Counted from the stretch's first letter, positions 31,494 through 43,278 are shown. The stretch: DNA of 64,000 nucleotides from Clarkia xantiana subsp. parviflora (GCA_036873135.1 JAPTYO010000012.1:12966090-13030089); one strand, 5' to 3'. The notes: generated from the letters alone by a model not told the origin. Program-made: numbers and translations.

Positions 31494-34400
31494 ATGGCTG
31501 CTGCTGCAATGTCCAACGGTAATAACGGTCCAGTTATTAACGGCCATGCATCATCAGAGAAAAAGGTATGTCTTTTTTGGTGCACTTGATTATGTTGCTT
31601 GGTTGAATTGTGTACTTAAGCATCTAGATTGTCACGCCCCAAACCAATCATTGTCCTTATTAGTCCAACATAGCCGGATTAAACCCGTTATTCTCTGCAA
31701 GATTAAAAAAAAAAATGAAGAATTCATATTAAACTCGGTATCAAGCTTTATATTATTTATTTATTGGTACAAATCATGAGTATTACACAAATATATATAT
31801 ATGTGGCCAAGATTACACAAATAATTCAAATTTGCATGTTCTAAGAATTTTGATATATATCTATTGGTGCAGAGAGTGTTTATATTTGGAAAAGGGAAGA
31901 GTGAGGGCAACAAGAACATGAAGGCACTGGTAAGCATCATCATCAATAATTCCTTAATTTAATGGAAAGTACATTTATGTTGAGTTGCATATATAAACAA
32001 AACAAAACAAAGATGATCTATATATGTTGTGTTTATTTCTTAATGTTTCCCTAAAGCTTATTATGTGTTATCATGCATGATGATACACAGTTGGGAGGGA
32101 AGGGAGCAAACTTGGCAGAAATGGCAAGCATCGGTTTATCGGTGCCACCGGGCCTTACAATCTCAACCGAAGCTTGTGAAGATTACGTATTGAATGGCAA
32201 AAAGTTGTCCGATTCTCTTTGGGACGACATCTTAATGGCTTTTCGCACAGTGGAGGATCAAATGGGGGCTTTTCTGGGTCATACTTCAAAACCACTCCTC
32301 ATTTCCGTCCGCTCGGGTGCTGCCGTAAGAACATATAATAACCTTTATAGAATAGTTCATGAAAAACATTAAACTTATCAGAGCCAGGTTTCGATCCTAG
32401 GACCTGTGGGTTATGGGCCCACCACGCTTCCGCTGCGCCACTCTGATATATATATTAGTTAATCTGTTTATAAGTTTACAAATTTAAACAACGGAAAACA
32501 TGCAACCTATCAATAACATGATGTTTTATGTGGCATGATGACTTATTATAAATAAATTGCTTTATGATATCTCTAGATCTCCATGCCTGGAATGATGGAC
32601 ACAGTCCTAAACCTCGGACTAAACGATGATGTTGTTGTCGGGTTAGCAACGAAAAGTGGAGATCGGTTTGCTTACGACTCATACAGACGGTTTCTAGACA
32701 TGTTTGGTGATGTTGTAAGTGTTGCTTTAATTATACCGCTATTTACAATCTCTTATTGTACTTAATTAACATCTCTTCCATGCAATGAAGGTAATGGGGA
32801 TTCCACACTCTTCATTTGAAGCAAAGTTGCAAAATTTGAAGAACCGGAAAGGCGTGGAGCTCGACACAGACCTAACAGCCTCAGATCTCAAGGAGCTTGT
32901 GGCTGAGTACAAGAATGTATATGTTGAAGCAAAAGGCCAAAACTTCCCTTCAGGTAATTAAGTCAAATGAACATCTAATTTAACTTAGCAACCAAGCAAG
33001 CTACGGATATTCAGAAAAATATGTTCTTGTATTGATTTTCAGATCCAAAAGTGCAACTGCAGTTAGCAATCCAGGCGGTGTTTGATTCATGGGATAGTCC
33101 ACGGGCCGTGAAGTATCGGAATATAAATCAGATAACAGGACTGAAGGGTACAGCAGTGAACATCCAATGTATGGTGTTTGGAAACATGGGCAACTCGTCC
33201 GGAACGGGTGTGCTTTTCACAAGAAACCCGAGCACCGGAGAAAATAAGCTCTATGGCGAGTTTCTTGTCAATGCTCAGGTTTAATGCACATAATTAATTA
33301 TATCTACTTGTGCTATCAAAAGAAGCATCTTCTGTTTAATGATGGATATGGTTTGGTTGGAACAGGGAGAGGATGTTGTGGCCGGGATCCGAACGCCTCT
33401 GCACTTGGACTCCATGAAAAGCTGCATGCCTGAGGCTTACGAAGAACTCGTAGAAAACTGCGCAATCCTAGAAAAACACTACAAAGACATGATGGTGATG
33501 TTTTATGTATCATTATATTACTTGCTACCAATGATGTTCTTAGTGATGTTTCTCAATTTATTGCTTTGGTATCGAAATAAGCAGGATATCGAGTTCACAG
33601 TGCAAGAGAACAAATTATGGATGTTGCAGTGCCGAACTGGAAAACGAACCGGTGCAGGTGCTGTGAAGATTGCAGTGGATATGGTTCGCGAAGGGCTCCT
33701 GGATAAGAGATCGGCTATCAAGATGGTCGAACCACAACATCTTGATCAACTTCTTCATCCTCAGGTACTTAATCATTAATCAGGATATTGTGTGTTCCTT
33801 TTGTTGATATATAAAGATTAAACAACGCATTCACTCATCACTTAAGGTTTTAGGACAAGTTGTCAAGTGGTTAGTCTAAAAAAATTTCTCATGGTATCAG
33901 AGCACACATTTTCGAATCTACACAGCACTGAGTTTAAAGTTTAAACCCTAATTTAATTAACGTTTCACGTGTTGAGTCTTCAAAATTCCCACACATGAGA
34001 GACCTTCACTTATCACTTAAGCTTTTAGGAGAGTTAATCAAGTGGTTAGTCAAAAAAACGTTCTCGCCTTTGTACTAATAGAGATATTTTTGGTTTAGTT
34101 TGACAATCCGTCTGGCTACAAGAACAAAGTGGTTGCGATCGGTCTTCCTGCTTCGCCAGGGGCCGCAGTTGGGCAAATAGTGTTCGATGCAGAGGATGCG
34201 GAAAAATGGCATGCCGAGGGGAAAACCGTCATCTTGGTATTCTAGATACATTTTGCAATAGAAATATTGAAAACCTCTTTCAAATATCGTGTTTCAAGAA
34301 AGGGACTGACTTTTAACAAAACGACTCGTCAATGATGTAACAGGTGAGGACAGAGACGAGTCCCGAGGATGTTGGAGGGATGCACGCAGCTGCCGGAATT

Positions 34401-36565
34401 TTGACAGCTAGAGGCGGCATGACATCTCATGCCGCAGTCGTTGCTCGTGGTTGGGGAAAATGCTGCGTCTCTGGATGCTCCGATATTAGAGTAGATGACA
34501 ATGCAAAGGTAATTAAATAATTGATACAACATAGATTCTGTAACTTTCTGGTGTTTATATGTGTATATATATGGTAAGTTAAGAAAGAGTTTGCAAAATT
34601 TACAAGTTTCGTCGATATTGCAGGTAGTTATGATCGGTCATACTCTGATTAAAGAAGCAGACTGGATTTCACTCAACGGGTCGACCGGTGAAGTGATACT
34701 TGGCAAACAGCCTCTTTCCCCTCCTGTTCTGAGCCACGATCTCGAGACATTCATGTCATGGACCGATGAAATAGCGCGTCTCAAGGTCTTCCCTTTTCTC
34801 TTACTTGTTCTGCAAGTAACTTTTAATAACAACATCGATCCAAAATGACTAATCAATTCTGTCAATTCTTCATGAAAGGTTATGGCCAATGCTGACACAC
34901 CCCAAGACGCGGCGACAGCTCGGAAAAACGGTGCACGAGGCATCGGATTATGCCGAACTGAGCACATGGTAGTTCGGTTTCACTTACCGCACAAATTGTC
35001 TCCTATATTGTGTCATTGTCAAACTTATTTTAAGTGTTGTGTATATATGCAGTTTTTCATGACAGAGGAGAGGATTAAAGCTATGAGGAAGATGATTTTG
35101 GCTGTCACACCCGAACTGAGAAAAGCTACCCTAAATGACTTGTTGCCTTTCCAGCGATCGGATTTTGAAGGGATTTTTCGAGCAATGGATGGTATATTGT
35201 GCACCAACCACCTTATATAGTGCAAAAATTGGTTATTACATGAGTTTGGTTTATTGATGTTTTAGGCCTTCCCGTGACAATTCGATTATTGGACCCACCA
35301 CTCCATGAATTCCTTCCCGAGGGCAACCTAGAAGATATTATCGGCGAGTTAACCGCAGAGACGGGTCTAAGTGAAGAAGAAGTTACCTCGAAGATCGAGA
35401 AGTTGTCTGAAGTTAACCCTATGCTCGGTCTCAGAGGCTGCAGGTGAAAATTTTCATTAGATTTACTTACTATTGCAGGACTCTAAACCATAAAATGTTA
35501 GAGGTGAATGCAGAGTTAATCGTCATATTAAGTTTGTGACTGCATAGTATGATATAATGATGAACAGGCTCGGGATATCGTTCCCAGAACTAACGGAGAT
35601 GCAAGCCCGTGCAATATTTGAGGCAGCACTATCCGTGCAGAAAGAGGGAATCATCGTACATCCCGAGATAATGGTTCCCCTTGTGGGAACCCCTCGGGAA
35701 TTGGGACATCAGGCAAATTTAGTACGTGGTGTGGCGAAAAAAGTGTTTGCTGAGATGGGGTGTTCGGTTCGTTATGAGATCGGGACAATGATCGAGGTCC
35801 CTAGAGCTGCTTTTGTTGCAGATGAGGTAAGTGTCCATTTCTAGTTCTAGCTAGACTTGGTCTTATATTGCTTTTATGAGTTTATAATGATAATTTGATA
35901 TGCAGATAGCAGAGGAAGCAGAGTTTTTCTCTTTCGGGACAAACGATCTCACACAGATGACATTCGGGTATAGCAGAGATGATGTTGGCAAGTTCTTACC
36001 AATCTACCTCTCTCAAGGCATTCTACCGGTCGATCCCTTTCAGGTTAGTTTGTCGAAATGATGTTGTTGCTGCTTCGATTTAACATTGCAGTAGAAAGGG
36101 ATATTATTAGATTATATATAGGGTTAACATGAAACTATGATTTTTGCAGGTACTTGACCGACAAGCTGTTGGTGAGCTGGTCAAGATTGCGATTCAGAAG
36201 GGCCGTAAAGCTAGGCCGAGCTTAAAGGTCAGTAGAATTAACCTCCAATGAAATAACAAACATAAAACATGAACTATGAAAGATTTTGTAGTAGTACCTC
36301 TCTTAGTCTTGCTTATATGAACACATGCAGGTAGGAATATGTGGAGAGCATGGAGGAGATCCATCTTCAGTGGAGTTCTTCACAGAAGTTGGATTAGATT
36401 ACGTTTCATGTTCACCGTTCAGGCAAGTCCCGTCCGTGCTTATATTATTTGAAACATGACAAACTATATATATAGTTCCTCCTAATGTTTCATTTGGAAT
36501 TGGTTGATGATGATTTGAGCAGGGTTCCGATTGCAAGACTTGCGGCAGCTCAGGCCGTTGTGTGA
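31494..36565 (+). CDS. PPDK: Pyruvate, phosphate dikinase, cytosolic-type start
   Basis: Interconverts pyruvate, ATP and Pi with PEP, AMP and PPi. Nineteen exons join in frame to 896 aa: 31494-31565, 31873-31929, 32091-32324, 32577-32714, 32791-32953, 33043-33278, 33366-33494, 33585-33764, 34099-34236, 34344-34508, 34624-34785, 34879-34968, 35053-35191, 35266-35443, 35568-35826, 35906-36043, 36150-36227, 36331-36422, 36523-36565. Landmarks: [11 protein letters not shown] (nucleotide-binding domain), SVRSGA, MPGMMDT, the swivelling domain [18 protein letters not shown] with phospho-His H478 and regulatory Thr T476, and the PEP-binding barrel with GTNDLTQ and GICGEHGG (C856). The last intron has a GC donor. 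The first 24 residues lack transit-peptide character, so this start makes a cytosolic enzyme; a separate upstream plastid exon was not found. It appears functional. Confidence 0.96.
32376..32447 (-). tRNA. Initiator tRNA-Met (CAT) inside PPDK intron 3
   Basis: The minus strand folds as a 72-nt initiator tRNA: ATCAGAG..CTCTGAT acceptor stem, GGCGCAGCGG A-box, anticodon arm GTGGGCCCATAACCCAC with CAT anticodon, and GGATCGAAACC B-box. A T5 run follows about 12 nt past the 3' end, as a Pol III stop. Compared with the usual plant sequence, one base in the 5' side of the T stem (CTAGG instead of CCAGG) gives a G-U pair. It lies antisense to PPDK. Confidence 0.93.
33802..34066 (+). mobile_element. 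TRIM-like mini retrotransposon in PPDK intron 8
   Basis: Two direct repeats of about 90-97 bp (TGTTGA... to ..CAAGTGGTTAGTC..TTTCTCA at 33802-33891; TGTTGA... to ..GTTCTCG at 33970-34066) flank about 78 bp that begins TGGTATCAGAGC, the tRNA-iMet primer site. LTR, primer site, no coding: the layout of a terminal-repeat retrotransposon in miniature. The repeats are diverged and the limits approximate. Confidence 0.5.
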
Positions 36566-37194
36566 GGCGAAAACAGGAATGGTGATGTGCAGTGTACTTG
36601 TGAATAAGTCTAGGGGATTGGACAATCTCTTGCTACTTGCCTAGTTTAGTTTGTTAGGAAATAAAATCATGGGATACCAGTGCTTGAGATTTTGAGCACT
36701 GGACAGATGAGGAATTTTCTTGTCAAACTGTGGCAGTGTTTGCTTGGGAGTGAGTTATGGACCTGGTTGTATTGGTTGATGAAATAATGTTAATCTATCA
36801 TGTATTGGTAATTCTAGACTATTTCGAGACTTAAATCTGATATCTGTTTTAGTACATTATTTGTCAAATATAGTTACACATGTCTCGATTCACCTAATTA
36901 GGAAGAGGTTTCCCTAATCCTAATTCGTGCTAGACCTAGTCACTTGCTCTGATAGACCATCTACTATTAAGTCTGGATCATGAAGAGTCTATTGGGTGAT
37001 GATCCTCCGGCTAATTGAGATATGACCGATTTAGGGTATTAATTGGTTGAGCCATAAGACTCATCTAAGCTCGTTCTAAACATAATCTCCTAGACGGCAG
37101 ATGACCAAGTTTGAAGCGGAGCTCAAACTAAGACAAATTTCCTAACTATATATGTCGTAAAATAAATCTAAAAAAAATAAAAATAAAAAACTAT
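36566..37194. other. PPDK 3' region and intergenic DNA
   Basis: Starts with the 3' UTR (GT-rich, with ATAAAA near 36661 and GAAATAATG near 36780 as possible poly-A signals). After that no gene or repeat was recognised. Confidence 0.5.
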
Positions 37195-37682
37195 CCAAGG
37201 CTTACCCTATGTTAAAATTAGGTGTCTGAAGTTTCAAACGTAAACTGTAGTGTCCAAGGTTTCAATTTTGTTAAAATGTGGTGTTTCGGTGTGGTTACTT
37301 TAGAGAAGTCAATTCCGACGAAATTGTCTGCCAAATTCGAGCTCCCATACACACTTCATTCTCATCATCTTGTCGGGACCGTCACCTAAGAAGTTGGCCA
37401 CATCCGCGCAAGTAAATCTCGCTCTGTTGTCCTTGGAAAATGGCTTCACACCACTCTTCTAGAAACTTTTTTTTTTTTAATATTCAATTTTTTGGTGAAA
37501 TTTGACTATTTTGTGAAAAATAAAGAGTGATGGATTATGAGTGGGTGGGTTAATGAAAATGACTGAATGGAGATGAAAAGACACTCAGAGACACCAAATT
37601 TCAACAAAAATGAAACTTTGGACAGTCTATTTTAACATTTCAAACTTCAGACACCTAATTTTAACATAGGGTAAACTTTGGA
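37195..37682. mobile_element. Diverged sister of the 14692-15221 TIR element
   Basis: Terminal inverted repeats of about 60 bp (CCAAGGCTTACCCTATG..GTGTCTGAAG and complement CCAAAGTTTACCCTATG..). The interior shares long stretches with 14692-15221 (for example GTGTTTCGGTGTG, GTCACCTAAGAAGTTGGCCACAT, GAGATGAAAAGACAC). No clear TSD was found, so the ends are approximate. Confidence 0.7.
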
Positions 37683-38437
37683 AATTTTTTTAATTATTAA
37701 CCGAAAAAAAAAACTAAAAATAGTAGGCCAATAGTTTTTTTTTTTTTTTGGCCAAAGTAGGCCAATAGTTGAGGTTTTTGTTTTGCCCAAATAATTGAGT
37801 GTATTAAAATGTTATATTGGTCACAAATATCTTTTCATTCTCATAATTATTATCGGGATTGAACACCCGATCTTCATTCAGTTAATGGATGAAACGCTGA
37901 ATCACTACAGAATGGTTAAAAAGGTTTGGAAATAATTCCTACTGCGGTGGTCGTTCTAGGGCTAGCTCTTTCCGCGGTCCATGCTGCTCAAGAATATAAT
38001 GCAATGGACGACAAACGCTACCAAACAATATCTACTTGTCCAGTTTCCTCACCACACATTCAAGAATAATGTCTTTTGGAACAGATGCCCAATCTACTTC
38101 CATGGTTGTATCTAGCTAAAGCTCACTCAATATCAATAACTTATGCGGGATGGGCCAGATTTTTCCGAAGAATCTCGAAAATCTAAGTTTAGAGAAAAAG
38201 TAACGGTTTCGAGCTAATCTGAAACATTAAATTTTTATTTCAATATAATACGAACATAAAATTTTCCCTAAGATAGCTAATATTAAGAGTTAAAATTAGT
38301 TTCAAATTCGAAACATCTTCAGAATTTTGCCTGTAAAACAAAATCCAAGCCAAATTTTAAAGGAAAAGTCCTGCACAAATTCAGGATTTTTTTTTTCTCA
38401 GCCCTATCAATAACTACATACAGACAGAAAAAGATGG
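37683..38437. other. Intergenic, nothing recognised
   Basis: AT-rich DNA with a T-run near 37735-37749. There is no supported gene. Confidence 0.45.
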
Positions 38438-38445
38438 GTAACAGG

Positions 38446-38926
38446 TAGGGCTGGCGATGGTGAGGGTATGGTGCGAATAACACTAATACCATAACCATAC
38501 CTTATTTTTTTCACTCATACCATAACCATAACCATAACCACTGCGGTTATGATTCTTCATACCATAGCCATAACCATGGTTTTTAACCACGATTAAACCA
38601 TTTAACCACAATCATTCAAACTAATACAACATTATTGTTTCATACAAGAAAAGTAAATACACATTCATTGTTTCATACACGAAATTCAAATTAAACATAA
38701 CTTCATTGTTTTACTCAATTAAAAAAAACACATATTCAATTGGCTATCACTTGCGATCATTGATCCTCATTCGCCATCACTTACAATCATGATTACCTAA
38801 TAATAAGAAATATAGACAAAAAAATGGTGGGTGGGAAAGTGAACGGAATAAGAATTATAATATTTGAATAATAATTAAAGTATAATAATAATGTATATAT
38901 ATAATATATAACAATATAAGTATTAG

Positions 38927-38973
<47 letters not shown>

Positions 38974-39161
38974 TTATACATATAGAGGTGATGGTTATAA
39001 CCGCGGTTATGGACTTAATACCATAACCACAATCATAACCATTGCGGTTACAAGATGTATCACCATAACCGCCCCTCACTATAATAGTGCGGCTAACCAT
39101 TGCGGTAAATGGTGCGAATAACCATGGTTATTTTATTTTTATCGCACCATTTCCGGCCCTC
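38446..39161. mobile_element. hAT-type non-autonomous element, copy 1 of a pair
   Basis: Ends TAGGGCTGGCGATGGTG and complement GAGGGCCGGAAATGGTG. Flanked by GTAACAGG/GTAACAGA, an 8-bp TSD with one mismatch. Both subterminal regions carry repeated CATAACCATAACC and AACCGCGGTTAT motifs. A TA microsatellite lies at about 38929-38968. There is no transposase. Confidence 0.8.
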
Positions 39162-39324
39162 GTAACAGACCCAAGGTGAATGCTCTTGGAGATGCACAAC
39201 CTGTCCTATCATCTTCTTTTTATGGGCATAGTGTTTATATTTAAGTTCATATATATAATATATGCTATTTGTTGTATATCGACGGTAAAACCGGGGAAAT
39301 ACCCGAGTCCGACCACCTCACAGA

Positions 39325-40021
39325 TAGGGCCGGCGATGGTGAAGGTATGGTGCGAATAGCACTAATACCATAACCATACCATATTTTTTTCACTCATACC
39401 ATAACCATAACCATAACCACTGCGGTTATGATTCTTCATACCATCACCATAACCATAACCATGGTTTTTAACCACGATTAAACCATTTAACCACAATAAT
39501 TCAAAATAATACAACATCATTGTTTCATACAAGAAAAGTAAACATACATTCATTGTTTCATACACGAAATCCAAATTAAACATAACTTCATTGTTTCACT
39601 TAATTAAAAAAAAAAACACATCTTCAATCATCTATCACTTACGATCTTCGATCCTCATTCACCATCATTTTCAATCGTGGTTACTTAATAATAAGAAATA
39701 TAAACAAAAAAAATGGTGTGTGGGAAAGGGAACGGAATAAGAATTATAATATATAACTAATAATTAAAGTATAATAATATTGTATATATATATATATAAT
39801 AATATAAGTATTAGTAATATATGTATTAATATTATATATATAGAGGTGATGGTTATAACCGCGGTTATGTACTGAATACCATAATCATAAGCATAACCAT
39901 TGCGGTTACAAGATTCATCACCATAACCGCCCCTCACCACCATAATGGTGCGGTTAACCATTGCGGCAAATGATGCGAATAACCATGTTATTTGATTTTC
40001 ACCGCACCATTGCCGGCCCTA
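39325..40021. mobile_element. hAT-type non-autonomous element, copy 2 of a pair
   Basis: Ends TAGGGCCGGCGATGGTG and complement TAGGGCCGGCAATGGTG. The TSD CTCACAGA/CTCATAGA (39317-39324, 40022-40029) has one mismatch. It is closely similar to the 38446-39161 copy over its whole length and in the same orientation, 163 bp away. Confidence 0.82.
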
Positions 40022-40029
40022 CTCATAGA

Positions 40030-40563
40030 TTAATATCGAGAGGATAAAGAAGATGCCAACAATAATCCCTCTTTTATACTCTCATTATTATTATTAATAT
40101 TATACATCATAGGATAGGATAGGAGAACACTGATTTTCAACAACCCTGCTGCTTATATTTTCCACTAGACTTTCCTTAATAATAATTCAACTTCAATCCT
40201 TCATCCCAATTCTTTTCAAGTGTTGGCCGGCCCTGTTCAACATCATCATCAACCCCCCAGACTAGCTAGACCCATAGATAGATAGATACACTTGACCGAT
40301 CTAAGAAGAGCTTCGTATTTGCTAAGCCGCCCCCGAGTTTTCCGACTCTTCATATCCGCCCCCCGTTCCTTAAAAAACTGACGGGTAAAAGGCTCGATTC
40401 TGAAGTGTATCGGTGAAGGCGACGATTAAAAAAAAGACAAGATAAATTGTAAAATCAGATGAGGAAGAGCGAGAGAGAGAGAAAGATGGAGCAGATCTAC
40501 GTCTCTTCTCCGATCTATGCATCTATCAATCTGGATCTACGGTTGACTGATGCTAGATCGGAC
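40030..40563. other. 3' flank of the 40564-41109 gene
   Basis: No further gene. Probably contains the minus-strand 3' UTR. Includes a GATA run (about 40275-40286) and a purine-rich stretch GAGCGAGAGAGAGAG near 40467. Confidence 0.45.
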
Positions 40564-41109
40564 TCAATCTAGCCGGAGAAGCCTCCGGAGGTCTCTGGTG
40601 GCGGAATCGTCGATGCAGACCTGCTTTTTCTTCGAGAAGGAGGGAAGAGGGAGGGAGCTTGGCTCCGGCGAAACCGCGAACGCTGATCCGGCGTAGATAT
40701 CGCCGGTCACGTCAGATCTGGCTTCTCCGATACGGCCTTGATTCGGCACAACCTCCTTCCTCGACGGAACACGGCTGCTGAGTTTAGAATCCAGCGACTC
40801 GCCTCGCCGCAGGATGGTGACCTTCTCCATGACAAGGCCGCTCTTGCTAAGATCGTTGGAGCTGGATCTCGACAATCTGAGGTCGTCAGGGCCGGATCTC
40901 TTCGAGATCGCTGGTTCCGAAGAGGCCCTCCTCCTTCGGTCGGGCTTGTCAAAGCGGACCGCTGGCTGCTGCTGCGGCTTCCTGTTAGATCTAGTTGGGT
41001 TAGAATATGAATTTCCGTAATTACAGGTCTTCCGGCGGGGGAAGACAGCCGGAGAGACCCTGACCCTTCCGGTCAGGCAATCCTGAGGCCTCAAAATCTC
41101 GGTTCCCAT
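40564..41109 (-). CDS. Basic PNRC/EDC-like plant protein (181 aa)
   Basis: Intronless gene for a small, probably disordered basic protein of a plant family of uncertain function. It starts MGTEILRPQDCL, has an Arg/Ser/Pro-rich middle with a conserved MEKVTILRRGESLD block, then DIYAGSAFAVSPEPSSLPLPSFSKKK, and ends DSATRDLRRLLRLD. The SLPLPSF piece (about residues 152-158), with YAG upstream and basic residues after, matches the short proline motif of PNRC/EDC1-type proteins that bind the DCP1 EVH1 domain and stimulate mRNA decapping in yeast and animals. By analogy it may recruit decapping or nuclear co-factors; this is inference. The ATG is supported because MGTE-LRPQDCL is the usual start in the family. 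A TATA box lies about 215 bp upstream. Confidence 0.85.
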   Translation of the reverse strand: MGTEILRPQDCLTGRVRVSPAVFPRRKTCNYGNSYSNPTRSNRKPQQQPAVRFDKPDRRRRASSEPAISKRSGPDDLRLSRSSSNDLSKSGLVMEKVTILRRGESLDSKLSSRVPSRKEVVPNQGRIGEARSDVTGDIYAGSAFAVSPEPSSLPLPSFSKKKQVCIDDSATRDLRRLLRLD

Positions 41110-41319
41110 GATTGAACAAAGGTGTGGTTGGGTTTGGTAGATTAATCTAATGCGGCCGATCGTCGTTGGCTATGGTGTTTGCGGTGGTTACTGGCTGGTT
41201 TGGCTCGTCTTCTTCTTCCTCATCAAGGGTGAGGGAAGAAAGGTAAAAGAGAGGGGGGAAGTGCCCCCAAAGAAAGCAAAAGGGTGGTTTGGTTTGTTTG
41301 GAGGAAGTGGGTTGGATGG

Positions 41320-41328
41320 GATATATAG
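41320..41328 (-). promoter_or_regulatory. Candidate TATA box for the PNRC-like gene
   Basis: Minus strand CTATATATC, followed downstream by a long CT-rich leader (minus strand of 41110-41310), which is common in plant 5' UTRs. Confidence 0.5.
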
Positions 41329-42454
41329 AGAGAGAAGCGGTTTGTGGTGGAATGAAGAGAAAGAGGAGAGGGTAAAGGGTTAGAGGCCAGGCAGAGCTGG
41401 CGTGGAAGGAGGTGTCCTCCCACCGACCTTCAAGGGGGACAGAGATAATAATTATAGAATTTATTATCAAAGTTAAGGACTAATTATAGTTTTAAATTTA
41501 TTTTTAGGTGGTTCATGTTTAAGCTATTACTAGTATGTATCAGGTGTATTTACTGAATCTCAATTTTGGTTTCGTTAATTTTTATTTTCCGTCTGTTTCT
41601 TTTATTAATTTTGACGGAATTTTGTATGAGTTTTCTTCCATTCCAATTAATTAAATTGAACTTCAATTTTACATAAATTATTTATTTTTACATAAAATCT
41701 TCAACTTTATGGAAATGCTCTTACTGTTGAATTTTATGGAGTCATTTGAGTAAGATTCATCAAATTAAAAAAAACAAAAAACGTACATTATACAAAAAGC
41801 AACGAAAACAACACCTGAGACACATATTGCAACAATTTAAATCTAAGACTCTAAAAACAACATGTTACAAATTTGGAATTGTGAATAGGTTTTTACCCCC
41901 TTATTATTATTATATGGTAGACCCTACGATGTATTCACCACCACCAAAGATAGTTTATTGGTTAAAAAAACTTACTCATATGTGGTATGACTTTAAAGTT
42001 TCATATCCGAAACCCTTCAGGACGTCACTTTGTGGTGACATAATTAAAATATCTGGTATTTGTTCACTAAGTTTGATCGGAAAAAATCTCTAACAATAAT
42101 TAGTATAGTCTGAACGTTATATAACAGCATGATCTTAAAATCAACACTATTATATTTCTTTTACTTAGAAAAAAAAAATTATGTGTTCCCTTTACAAAAA
42201 AAAAAAATTATCAAAATAGTATATTAATTCTTTTTGAATATTTTACCGTTTAAATGTTATATAGGTTTTAATTAGTAACGTCATAAATATATCCAGTTAA
42301 TTTAAACTTAATGAATCAGGTGTTTGAAAAAAAAAACATATATATATATAGTTAAAGTGAAAAATACATACAGATGTTTGACTTACAATGCAAAATGCAT
42401 GTTATAACCAAAATTCGTTAAGCGTAGATATTAAATGGCACGTGTCACACACGA
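41329..42454. other. Intergenic, AT-rich
   Basis: Upstream of the PNRC-like gene, then AT-rich DNA up to the older retrotransposon. A 115-codon frame (41746-42093) has low-complexity Lys/Asn composition and no recognisable domain, so it is not called. Confidence 0.45.
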
Positions 42455-43226
42455 TGATGGATATACGCCCAATTTGAACCTGTCTCCCTTCGGATTGTAT
42501 TATTTTAGTCGCCCCACTTACGATTGCAAATTGAAACTTGGACCCGAGCACTTCACTCGCAACGTGAACGGCCCGGACGAGCCAAAATATTCGTTTGGAC
42601 CGGTATGTTGGTCTCGCCTAGGTGAGATCGGGCTAACCGGCTCGATCTCTCCTAGGAGGGTTTGGGTGGCCTCACCCGACCTCTCCTAGGAGGGATCGTG
42701 TCAGCTGACCCGGCTCCTCCCCCGAGAGGTCGGGCAAGCAGACCGATCCAAGGCCTTAGGATCGAATTTTCCGTCCGACCCCAAGGATCCCGACATCCAT
42801 TTTACCCGACTCATACTTAGACTTTTTCACCCACCTCTCTGTGTCTTTAAAGGTTTTAATCTTGTTGTTATGTGTTAATAAAGTATGTTTAGGGATTAAC
42901 GGTGTCATTAAGCCACCTTAATACCCTCGTAGCCTATATATACTTCGCAAGTTCTATTCATTTAGACAAGTTTACATCTTCGCACGTTTTAGCTCTGTCC
43001 TCTCTCAAGTATTTTCTCTCTCTAGAACCCGAACTTACTTAGGCATCAGAGAGGGTTCACTGAGCACCCCCCTCTCTGTGCTCAGTACTGCCCCTTATGC
43101 ATGTCTACAAGGAGTGGAGCTAAGGATCAGAGAATCAAGCTAAGAGGATCAAGAAAAAGAGCGAAATACCCGAAAGAGGTGTTACTCGGATCAGAGACTC
43201 TCCAACCCGAGGAACACGTCTTAACA
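42455..43226 (+). repeat. 5' LTR of the old Tat-like element
   Basis: TGATGGATATACG...TCTTAACA, 772 bp. CTATATATAC (about 42934-42943) is a likely TATA box. The R/U5 part has CTTAGGCATCAGAGAGGG, similar to the intact element's LTR. Next to it, TAGGCGTTGTCCGTGGG (43228-43244) is a mutated counterpart of the other element's primer site. Confidence 0.9.
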
Positions 43227-43278
43227 CTAGGCGTTGTCCGTGGGTTTTGAATAGAAAAGCCTGGCAATCACACGATCT

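Noticed and set aside
38793..39100. ORFs of Ile/Tyr repeats and GYGDGYG-type text
   Set aside because: Translations of the TA microsatellite and of the CATAACC subterminal repeats in hAT elements.
41746..42093. 115-codon plus-strand ORF
   Set aside because: AT-rich Lys/Asn/Tyr composition, no domain or promoter, no splice context.
42435..42689. 84-codon ORF, also seen at 55703-55957
   Set aside because: Both lie in the two LTRs of the same element; the match is explained by the LTR repeat.
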